Positions 25,410-32,316 of a DNA stretch of 64,000 nt are shown here, one piece after another. The DNA is from Streptomyces hiroshimensis (GTDB taxonomy: Bacteria; Actinomycetota; Actinomycetes; Streptomycetales; Streptomycetaceae). Positions within the stretch are counted from its first letter, which is position 1; every line of letters begins with the position of its first letter. The notes beneath the pieces were generated by a model that was given only the letters and a program-made list of their open reading frames with translations, made no database searches and was not told the origin of the DNA. Made by a program: the position numbers and the translations under genes. The stretch lies in the NCBI RefSeq assembly GCF_014650335.1, contig NZ_BMUT01000007.1, forward strand, positions 348,152 to 412,151. Reading direction: 5' to 3'.

Positions 25410-26234
25410 TCACTTGCGCAGCCAGGAGCCGGAGCGCTCCAGCCAGAGGTCGAGCAGGGGCTCGTCGCCGAGGATCTCGACTCCGCCGCTGCCGCTGGGG
25501 GTGGGGCGCCGGTAGAGGAACAGCAGCAGGTCGGTCAGGGGGCCGCGTACGGACACGGCGGCCTTCGCGTGGGCCGCGCGCCGCCGGGCGGTGCCGCCGG
25601 TGAGGTCGACCAGCCACTCCCCCGCCGTCGTGTCCGGCGCCGGGCCGGTGGCGTGGAAGTACAGGGTGCGGCCGGGCCCGAGCAGCGGGGGCGCGCCGGG
25701 CGCCGCCTCCGTGACCTCGGGGCGCGAGGCGAAGTCCATCCACTCGTCCAGGGCGTCGAGCGCGAGCTCCTCGTCGAGGTCGAAGTCCGTACCGGCGGCG
25801 AGTGCCGCGTCGGCACGGTGGACGGCCGTCTCGTGGGCCATACGGCGGGCCCAGAAGGCCGGGGGCCGCTCCTCGGCGACGGTCCCCGCCCCCGCGTCCG
25901 GCCCGGCCTCGCGCAGCGTCCCCACCAGCCGGGCCGCGCCGTCGGCGAGCCAGGAGCCGAGGGCGGCGGCGCTCTCGTCCGCGGAACGGGGACGGGAACG
26001 GGCGCCGGCCACGGTGCCGGGCCCGGGTTCCCCGGTTGCCCTGGTTGCCCTGGTGCGCACGATCTCCTCGGTCCGGCGGTGGGTGCCGCCGAGGTGGCGG
26101 AGGAGCCGGCCGAGGTCCCAGCCCGGGCACGAGGGGACGGGAGCCCTCGTGTCGGCGCCTTGGATGCGTGACCTCAACAGGTCGGTCTGCGTGAGGATTT
26201 CGGCGCAGAAGCGGTCGAAGCTCAGGAGACTCAT
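25410..26234 (-). CDS. Maleylpyruvate isomerase-family, mycothiol-dependent-type protein
   Basis: 274 residues. The N-terminal DinB-like four-helix domain has SCPGWDLGRLLRHLGGTHRRTEEI and the metal-binding segment AHETAVHRADA, the hallmark of this actinobacterial family. The C-terminal half (LYFHATGPAP, then VRGPLTDLLLFLYRR) is the usual second domain. Members use mycothiol as cofactor or are of unknown substrate. A Thr/Arg-rich stretch (VRTRATRATGEPGPG) in the middle is unconserved filler. It stands alone between the convergent MFS gene and an A+T-poor intergenic stretch. Confidence 0.85.
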   Translation of the reverse strand: MSLLSFDRFCAEILTQTDLLRSRIQGADTRAPVPSCPGWDLGRLLRHLGGTHRRTEEIVRTRATRATGEPGPGTVAGARSRPRSADESAAALGSWLADGAARLVGTLREAGPDAGAGTVAEERPPAFWARRMAHETAVHRADAALAAGTDFDLDEELALDALDEWMDFASRPEVTEAAPGAPPLLGPGRTLYFHATGPAPDTTAGEWLVDLTGGTARRRAAHAKAAVSVRGPLTDLLLFLYRRPTPSGSGGVEILGDEPLLDLWLERSGSWLRK

Positions 26235-26477
26235 GGGGCCACGGTACGGTCCGGGGCCGCCCGGCGGGGGCCCGGACGGCGACGCGCCGCGGCCGCGCTT
26301 GCGCTGGAGCGCGCGCGAGCTGCTCCCGCAGGCGCGCGCCTTCGACCTGGCGGCGCCGACGTGGCTGCGCGGCCGCCCCGGGAACATCGTCCCGATCGTC
26401 GCGGCGACCAAGGAGAGCCGGCCGGCCGACAACCTGGCCCCGGCGAACGGGATCCTCTGGGGACTTCCCGCGGCCCC

Positions 26478-26678
26478 TTAACGGCGCCGGGGACGGCGCT
26501 GCGCCTCCCCCGCGCCGGGCTCCGCCCCCGGCTCGCCGCCCGCCGCCTCTTCGGGCGCCAGTTCGGCGTCGCGCCACTCCTGGGTCCGGGTCGGCCGTCC
26601 CGACCGGGTCAGATCCTCCACTTCCCTCTTCAGCTCGTCGTCCCGCTTGGCGCCGTGCTTGCTGCTTCCCCGCTCCAT
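26478..26678 (-). CDS. Small conserved hydrophilic protein of unknown function
   Basis: 66 residues, highly charged, with no hydrophobic core. KHGAKRDDELKREVEDLTRSGRPTRTQEWRD matches a short protein widespread in Streptomyces as I remember it; its role is unknown. AGGAGG precedes ATG 26678 at good spacing, which supports expression. The 243 bases between it and the isomerase-family start have an open frame on the plus strand, but nothing convincing. Confidence 0.7.
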   Translation of the reverse strand: MERGSSKHGAKRDDELKREVEDLTRSGRPTRTQEWRDAELAPEEAAGGEPGAEPGAGEAQRRPRRR

Positions 26679-26780
26679 CGTTCGTGCCTCCTGCTGATCA
26701 GAGGTGCCGGAACCCGTCGGGTGCCCGGACTTCTCCCGGCTAAACCGGCCACCGGACCCTCCCCCGGAACCAAGATTTAG

Positions 26781-26799
26781 TTAGGTTAGGCTTACCTCA
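26781..26799 (+). promoter_or_regulatory. Iron box (DmdR/IdeR-type operator) upstream of the GNAT gene
   Basis: TTAGGTTAGGCTTACCTCA, 17 of 19 matches to the actinobacterial iron-box consensus (TTAGGTTAGGCTAACCTAA). It lies 38 bases before the GNAT start codon. It should place that gene under iron repression together with the siderophore locus. Confidence 0.88.
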
Positions 26800-26836
26800 C
26801 TTTCTGCAGGTGAAACGTGAGAACCGGGAGCCCTTT

Positions 26837-27457
26837 ATGAGGCTGGGTCCGCTGACGGTCCGTACAGGAGAGGACCGTCCGGTCCTCCCGGCACCGGGCG
26901 GCGTACGGGTGGCGAGGGCCGCCGACGCACCCGGGCTGTACGCCCTGTCGGAGCCCTTCATGCGGACCGGCGCGCTGCGCCGCCGCACACCGCACGTCTA
27001 TGCGGCCGGGTTCGCCGAGTTCTTCGTCGCCGAGGACGCCCACGGGGTACTCGAAGGGTGCGTCGCACTGAGGACGTTCCCCCGGAACGGCCTGCCGGTC
27101 ACCGGAGCGGCGGTCACCGAGGTGGCGGGCGTGCTGCACAACTTCTGCGTGCGGCCCGGCCGCCAGCGCCGCGGCATCGGCTCGCGGCTGCTGACGGCGC
27201 TGCTGCTGCACGCCTCCGACCGGTCGGTGACCGAGGTGTTCGCGGCGACGACGGGCGACGGCGAGGCCTTCCTCCGCAGCGGCTTCCGCGAGAGCGACAC
27301 TTCCCGGGCGCCGCACACGTGGGTGGCGGCCCTGGACCCGGCCCGCGGCTCCCGCATCTTCGCCCGGCCCCTGCCCGGAGCCGCGCTCCCCGAGGGGAGC
27401 GGTTCCCTTCAGCCCTGGCCGGCGCGCCACTGCCGGGCGAGCACGTACACCAGGTAG
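26837..27457 (+). CDS. Iron-regulated GNAT acetyltransferase resembling N-acetylglutamate synthase
   Basis: 206 residues from ATG 26837 (GGGAG upstream). GNAT motif A is VLHNFCVRPGRQRRGIGSRLLTALL, with the acetyl-CoA-binding RQRRGIG. Its layout (EFFVAEDAHGVLEGCVAL, then EV..L.V.P..RRRGIGSRLL, then FLRSGFRE) resembles short ArgA-type N-acetylglutamate synthases of actinobacteria, which would feed ornithine synthesis. The alternative is an acyltransferase acting on N5-hydroxyornithine or the finished siderophore. The iron box upstream ties it to the locus. Its 3' end overlaps the convergent permease gene by 49 bases; the last residues after IFARPLPG look unconserved. Confidence 0.75.
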   Translation: MRLGPLTVRTGEDRPVLPAPGGVRVARAADAPGLYALSEPFMRTGALRRRTPHVYAAGFAEFFVAEDAHGVLEGCVALRTFPRNGLPVTGAAVTEVAGVLHNFCVRPGRQRRGIGSRLLTALLLHASDRSVTEVFAATTGDGEAFLRSGFRESDTSRAPHTWVAALDPARGSRIFARPLPGAALPEGSGSLQPWPARHCRASTYTR

Positions 27458-28527
27458 CAGCCGCCGACGACGCCGGTCAGGACGCCCACGGGAAGCTGCG
27501 TGGGGGCCAGCATCCGCTGGGCGGCAAGATCGCTGGCCGCCAGGAGCAGGGCCCCCAGGACAGCCGACGGCGCGAGGTTGGGGCCCGGGGAACGGGTCAG
27601 CCTGCGCACCACCTGGGGTGCGACGAGGGCGATGAAGGGAACGGGGCCCGCGACGGCCGTGGCCAGCGCGGTGAGCCCCAAGCCGACGACGAGCGCCGCG
27701 GCCTTGACCCGCTCGGTCCGTACGCCCAGCGCCGACGCCGTGTCCTCACCCATCTCCAGCATGCGCAGCGGCCGGGCGAGGAGCAGGGCCGCGGGGGCGA
27801 GGACGGCGAGTGCGGCCGTCATGGTGCCCACGTGCTGCCAGCCGCGGCCGTTGAGACTGCCGGTGAGCCAGACCTGGGCGCTCTGCGCGTCGGTGAAGGA
27901 CGCCTTCGCGATCAGGTAGGCGTTGGCCGAGGAGAGCAGTGCGCTCACCCCGATGCCGACGAGGACGAGCCGGAAGGTGGCCGCGCCGCCGCGCCAGGCG
28001 AGCAGGTAGACGGCGGCGCCGGTGACCGCGCAGCCGGTGACCGAACCCGCGGCGACCGAGGCCGTGCCCGCGCTCAGTACGAGGATGGTGACGAGGGCGC
28101 CGGTGGCGGAGCCGACGGTGAAGCCTATGACGTCGGGGCTGCCGAGGGGGTTGCGGGCGACGTTCTGGAAGAGCGCGCCGGACAGGCCCAGGGCGGAGCC
28201 GGTCAGAAGGGCCGTCAGCAGCCGGGGCAGCCGCAGCTCTTCGACGATGAACGTGTACGCGGGGTTGCCGTCGCCTGCGAGGACGCGCAGGACGTCGGGC
28301 ACGGGGATGCGGAAGTCGCCCGTGGTGAGCGTCCATACGCCGGTGGCGGCCGCGGCCAGGAGCAGGGCGAGGCAGACGGCCGTGGCGCGCGGGTCCCAGC
28401 GCACGGAGAGGGCGGGGCGGCCGCCGGGCGGGGACAGGCGCAGGGCGCGCAGGCGCGTGATCCGCGGGGGCGGGCTCTGCGGCTGCGGCGCCGGACGGGG
28501 GCGCGCAAGCGGGGTACGGCTGGTCAC
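27409..28527 (-). CDS. Ferric-siderophore ABC permease, FecCD family (second subunit)
   Basis: 372 residues. After a Pro/Arg-rich cytoplasmic tail of ~50 residues come about ten membrane helices. Family blocks are RLPRLLTALLTGSALGLSGALFQNVARNPLGSPDVIGFTVG, ASALGVRTERVK and VAGPVPFIALVAPQVVRRL. GTG 28527 overlaps the upstream permease stop by 4 bases (GTGA). With its partner it should form the inner-membrane channel taking up the ferric siderophore from the binding lipoprotein. It resembles CchD-type subunits. No FepC-type ATPase is encoded next to it or elsewhere in the window. Confidence 0.93.
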   Translation of the reverse strand: MTSRTPLARPRPAPQPQSPPPRITRLRALRLSPPGGRPALSVRWDPRATAVCLALLLAAAATGVWTLTTGDFRIPVPDVLRVLAGDGNPAYTFIVEELRLPRLLTALLTGSALGLSGALFQNVARNPLGSPDVIGFTVGSATGALVTILVLSAGTASVAAGSVTGCAVTGAAVYLLAWRGGAATFRLVLVGIGVSALLSSANAYLIAKASFTDAQSAQVWLTGSLNGRGWQHVGTMTAALAVLAPAALLLARPLRMLEMGEDTASALGVRTERVKAAALVVGLGLTALATAVAGPVPFIALVAPQVVRRLTRSPGPNLAPSAVLGALLLAASDLAAQRMLAPTQLPVGVLTGVVGGCYLVYVLARQWRAGQG

Positions 28528-29612
28528 AGTTCGCTGATCCTCTTGCGGCGGACGAGTGCGATGAACAGGGGCGCTCCGAGGAACGCGGTGACGACTCCGG
28601 CCTCCAGCTCCTGCGGGCGCAGCACGATGCGGCCGAGGACGTCGGCGGCGAGCAGGAGGGCGGCGGCGAGGACGGCGCTGTAGGGCAGGACCCAGCGCTG
28701 GTCGGGCCCGGCGATCAGCCGTGCCACGTGCGGGACGGCCAGTCCGACGAAGGCGATCGGGCCGACGGCGGCGGTGGCGGCCCCGCACAGCAGGGTGATG
28801 GCGAGCATGGTGGCGAACTGGGTGCGGCCGGGGTGGGCGCCGAGTGCGCGGGCGGTGTCGTCGCCGAGGGCCATGGCGTTGAGCGGCCGGGCCAGCAGCG
28901 CGGCCAGGAGGGTGCCCGCGGCCAGGAACGGCAGCACCTGCCGGAGCAGGGCCCCGTCCGCGCCGCCGAGGGTGCCGATCTGCCAGAACCGGAAGCGGTT
29001 GAGGGTGAGCGGGTCGAGCAGGATCAGGCCGTTGACGACCGCGGTGAGGACGGCGGTGACCGCCGTGCCTGCGAGGGCGAGGCGTACGGGGGTGGCCCGG
29101 GAGCGGCCGCGGGTGCCCAGCAGGTGGACGGCCGCGGCGGCGACGGCCGCGCCCAGCAGCGCGCACCACACGTAGGCGCTGAAGCTGCCGAGGCCGAGCA
29201 GGGCGGTCGCGGCGGCGACGGCGGCCGCGGCACCGGCGTTGACGCCCAGCAGGCCCGGGTCGGCGAGCGGGTTGCGGGTGAGTGCCTGCATGAGCGCGCC
29301 GGACAGGCCCAGGGCCACGCCGACGCCGATGCCGAGGAGACTTCGGGGCAGCCGGGAGGTGCGCACGACGATCCAGTCGTCGTTGCCGGGGTCCGCGTGC
29401 AGGAGGGCGTGCAGGACGTCGCCGGGCGGGATCGTCTTCGCGCCGATGCCGATGCTCAGGACGGCGAGGACGGCGACGAGGGCGGTGCAGGCCAGCAGCC
29501 CGGCGGCCCGCCGCGCGTGCTGAGCGCGGCGGGCCGGGGGCCGCCCCTCGCCTCCGGCTTTCTGCACGGGACGGGGGCCGTCGGTGGTGGTGGGTGCGGC
29601 AGTGGTGCTCAC
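28524..29612 (-). CDS. Ferric-siderophore ABC permease, FecCD family (first subunit)
   Basis: 362 residues, about ten membrane helices, with RLPRSLLGIGVGVALGLSGALMQALTRNPLADPGLLGVNAG, ARALGAHPGRTQ and VGPIAFVGLAVPHVARLI, all typical of FecCD permeases. GTG 29612 overlaps the SIP stop by 4 bases (GTGA), and its own stop overlaps the second permease start by 4, so the three genes are translationally coupled. The iron box at 30566 controls the unit. Confidence 0.93.
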   Translation of the reverse strand: MSTTAAPTTTDGPRPVQKAGGEGRPPARRAQHARRAAGLLACTALVAVLAVLSIGIGAKTIPPGDVLHALLHADPGNDDWIVVRTSRLPRSLLGIGVGVALGLSGALMQALTRNPLADPGLLGVNAGAAAAVAAATALLGLGSFSAYVWCALLGAAVAAAAVHLLGTRGRSRATPVRLALAGTAVTAVLTAVVNGLILLDPLTLNRFRFWQIGTLGGADGALLRQVLPFLAAGTLLAALLARPLNAMALGDDTARALGAHPGRTQFATMLAITLLCGAATAAVGPIAFVGLAVPHVARLIAGPDQRWVLPYSAVLAAALLLAADVLGRIVLRPQELEAGVVTAFLGAPLFIALVRRKRISEL

Positions 29613-30442
29613 GCGTGCTCGTGCTCTTCGTCCGAGTGGTGGTCGTGGTTCTCCACGCCGCGCTTCCAGTAGCCGTCGATGTCCACCTGCTCCTTGGCCA
29701 TGCCGAGGTCGCGGCGCAGGTAGCGGCGGATGGGCTTGAGGGTGCCGGCCTCGCCGGCGATCCAGGCGTAGCCGAGCCCGCCGGCGGGCAGTTCGGCGGC
29801 GCGGACGGCCCGCTCCAGCAGGTCGCTCGTGCCGGCCGGGGCGTCCCCGCGGTGCAGCCAGGTCAGGGTGCAGTCGGCGGCGGTGGTGAAGTGCTGTTCG
29901 TCCTGCGGGCCGGGCACCTCGGCGAAGGCGAGGACGCGTACGCCGGCGGGCAGCATCTCCAGCCAGCGGCCGAGCGCGGGCAGGGCGGTCTCCTCGGCGG
30001 CCAGCAGGTACCAGTCGTGGACCATCGGCAGGATCTCGGAGCCGCGCGGGCCGAGGACGCCCAGCCGCATGCCCGGCTCCGCCTGCGCGGCCCAGGCCGA
30101 GCCGACGCCGTCGCCGTGCAGGACCATGTCGACGTCCAGCTCCTGCGCTTCGGGGCGGTAGTAACGGACGGTGTAGTCCCGGGTGATGGGCTCCACGGGG
30201 GCGTCCATCCAGGTGTCGTCGCGGATGACCGGCTCGACCGGCAGCTCGGCGCCGGACTCGGCGAAGCAGAGCTTCACGTGGTCGGTCGGCGCCTGCTGGC
30301 AGAATCCTTCCAGCGCGGGGCCGCCGAACGTCACCCGCACGGTGGAGGGGGTGAGCCGGTCGACCTTGCGCACCTCCAGCAGGCGGTACTTGAGCGGATG
30401 GCGGACGATGCGCATGCGCGGCGGGAGCATCTCAATGGTCAT
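29609..30442 (-). CDS. Siderophore-interacting protein (ferric-siderophore reductase, SIP family)
   Basis: 277 residues. The N-terminal FAD-binding barrel includes DHVKLCF and TRDYTVRYYRPEAQELDVDMVLHG (RxYxxR-type flavin motif). The C-terminal SIP domain has WYLLAAEETALPALGRWLE and YAWIAGEAGTLKPIRRYLRRDLG. SIP proteins reduce the imported ferric siderophore with NAD(P)H or ferredoxin and free the iron. The last residues are His/Asp/Glu-rich (NHDHHSDEEHEHA), which might hold metal. It is the first gene of the uptake operon; the leader of ~120 bases holds the iron box at 30566-30584. Confidence 0.93.
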   Translation of the reverse strand: MTIEMLPPRMRIVRHPLKYRLLEVRKVDRLTPSTVRVTFGGPALEGFCQQAPTDHVKLCFAESGAELPVEPVIRDDTWMDAPVEPITRDYTVRYYRPEAQELDVDMVLHGDGVGSAWAAQAEPGMRLGVLGPRGSEILPMVHDWYLLAAEETALPALGRWLEMLPAGVRVLAFAEVPGPQDEQHFTTAADCTLTWLHRGDAPAGTSDLLERAVRAAELPAGGLGYAWIAGEAGTLKPIRRYLRRDLGMAKEQVDIDGYWKRGVENHDHHSDEEHEHA

Positions 30443-30565
30443 CGATCATCCCAATCTGGCCGGGGTGTGCCGCGGGACCGGCACCGCGTTGCGGTGGCCC
30501 CCGCGCGGGCGCGCGAGGGCCACCGGGCGTCACGTGTACGGCCGGAGGACCCCTCCGAACCGAAG

Positions 30566-30584
30566 TTAGGCAACCCTAACCTAA
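30566..30584 (-). promoter_or_regulatory. Iron box upstream of the SIP-permease operon
   Basis: Read on the minus strand: TTAGGTTAGGGTTGCCTAA, 16 of 19 matches to the consensus. It is squeezed between the stop of the ABC exporter gene (30586) and the SIP leader, 124 bases before the SIP start, and should iron-repress the reductase and both permeases. Confidence 0.82.
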
Positions 30585-30585
30585 C

Positions 30586-32316
30586 TCATCGTGTAGATGC
30601 CATCGTTCCCGTGGATGCCATCGTTCCCGCCACCCGGCCTCCGTCGAGCGCGATCACCCGCGGCAGCCGGGCGATGGTGGCCGGCCGGTGCGCGACGACG
30701 ACGATCGTGCGGTCGCCGCGCATCCCGTCCAGGGCGTGCTCCAGCCGGCCCGCCGTCACCGGGTCGATGTCCGCGGTCGCCTCGTCCAGGACGAGCACCG
30801 CCGGATCGGCCAGCGCCGCCCGCAGCAGTCCGACGATCTGCCGCTCCCCCGCCGACAGCCGGGAGCCGCGCATGCCCACCTCGGCGTCGAGGCCGCCGAG
30901 GTCGCGGATCCACTCCTGAAGTCCCAGCTCGGCCACGGCCCGTTCCATCTCCGCCCGGCCCGGGACGCTGTGCACCAGCTCCAGGTTCTCCGCCACCGTG
31001 CCCGTCACCATGCGGACTTCCTGCGGCACCAGCACCACGCGCCGGCGCAGCTCCGCCTCCGGGATCTCCCGCAGGTCGACGCCGGCGAAGCGCACGACGC
31101 CCCGGTCGGGCGCGTAGAGGCCGCACAGCAGCTTCGACAGCGTCGTCTTGCCCGAGCCGGTCTCGCCCACCACGCCGCTGCGGTCGCCCACGGGGAAGCT
31201 CAGAAAGACGTCGCGCAGCACCTCGGTGCCGTCGCGGTAGGAGTAGCCGAGGTCCTCGCAGGTCAGTTCGCCGCGCAGGGGAAGCTCCGCCGCCGGGCCG
31301 TCCTCCCGGGGCTTCTCGTCCACGGCCCGGTCGGTGGCCGCCAGCAGGTCCAGCAGCCGGGCCAGGCCCGTACGCGCCGTCTGCACCTCGCCCACGAGCT
31401 GCGAGATGTCCGAGAAGGAGTCGAAGAGGTTGCGGCTCGCCAGGACGAAGACGACGACCGTGCCGACGCCCATCGCGCCGCGCGAGACGGACCAGCCGCC
31501 TACGAGAAGCAGCACGACCAGCGCGAACCCCTCGATCAGGCCGACCAGGTCGATACGGTTCTCGACCCGGATCGCGCGCCGGGCCGCGCCGACGGCCGCG
31601 GTGTTCTCCCGGTCGAAGCGCCGCAGCCAGCCCGGCAGGCCGCGGGCGCTCTGCAGCGCCTCCCGCACGTTCAGGGTCTCGGTGAACGTCGCCGCGACCG
31701 TGGCCTCCGCCGCCGCCTTTCCGCCGAAGGCGCGCGGCGCGGACCGCTGGAACCAGCGCATCACCAGCAGCGTCAGCGGCACGAAGACGGCGAGCTGCAC
31801 CAGCGCCAGCTGCCACGAGTAGCCGAAGAGCACGACGAGGGTGAAGAGGAGGGTGGCCGTCGCCGACACCAGCCTGCGCAGGTGCATGCGCACGAAGGAG
31901 GCCAGGGCGGCGACTTCGCCGGTGGTGCGGCGCAGCAGGTCGCCTGTGCGGTGCGACTCCAGGAACCGCAGCGGCGCCGACGCCAGGTTCGCCACGCACT
32001 TCTCGCGCAGACTGCGTACGACGTTCTCGCCGGCCTTCGCCAGCAGCAGCTCCCCGGCGCGGGCGAGGCCCAGCTGGAGGACCGCGAGGAGGACGAGGAC
32101 CACGGCGGCGGTCAGCAGCCCGCCGCGGTCCCGGTCGAGCAGGGCGTCGGTCGCCCGCCCGATCAGCGGGGCGACGGCCACCAGCGCGGCCGAGTCGGCC
32201 AGCCCGACCACGACGGCGACGGCGAGGGCGCGCCGGTGCGGGCGCAGGTAAGGAGCGGCGCGACGCAGCACGCGCCGCTCGTCGGGCTGCTCGTCGAGCA
32301 GAACCGGCTCAGCCAC
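30586..32316 (-). CDS. ABC exporter half-transporter (membrane + ATPase), siderophore export
   Basis: 576 residues from GTG 32316 (GGAGGG upstream), overlapping the partner gene by 8 bases. Six membrane helices (about residues 30-300) precede the nucleotide-binding domain: Walker A GETGSGKTT, signature LSAGERQ, Walker B VLVLDEATADID with the catalytic Glu, and H-loop VVAHRP. This is the catalytically normal half of a heterodimer with the next-upstream gene. CchI-like exporters of this type sit in hydroxamate-siderophore loci. The C-terminus ends in a duplicated GTMAST, from an 18-bp DNA repeat at 30596-30630. It is the last gene of the long biosynthetic unit. Confidence 0.9.
   Translation of the reverse strand: MAEPVLLDEQPDERRVLRRAAPYLRPHRRALAVAVVVGLADSAALVAVAPLIGRATDALLDRDRGGLLTAAVVLVLLAVLQLGLARAGELLLAKAGENVVRSLREKCVANLASAPLRFLESHRTGDLLRRTTGEVAALASFVRMHLRRLVSATATLLFTLVVLFGYSWQLALVQLAVFVPLTLLVMRWFQRSAPRAFGGKAAAEATVAATFTETLNVREALQSARGLPGWLRRFDRENTAAVGAARRAIRVENRIDLVGLIEGFALVVLLLVGGWSVSRGAMGVGTVVVFVLASRNLFDSFSDISQLVGEVQTARTGLARLLDLLAATDRAVDEKPREDGPAAELPLRGELTCEDLGYSYRDGTEVLRDVFLSFPVGDRSGVVGETGSGKTTLSKLLCGLYAPDRGVVRFAGVDLREIPEAELRRRVVLVPQEVRMVTGTVAENLELVHSVPGRAEMERAVAELGLQEWIRDLGGLDAEVGMRGSRLSAGERQIVGLLRAALADPAVLVLDEATADIDPVTAGRLEHALDGMRGDRTIVVVAHRPATIARLPRVIALDGGRVAGTMASTGTMASTR

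Noticed and set aside
26235..26481. Plus-strand open frame between the isomerase-family gene and the small protein gene
   Set aside because: The translation (ending in NLAPANGILWGLPAAP) has no recognisable domain, the start would overlap the divergent gene, and there is no clear ribosome site. A remnant cannot be excluded.
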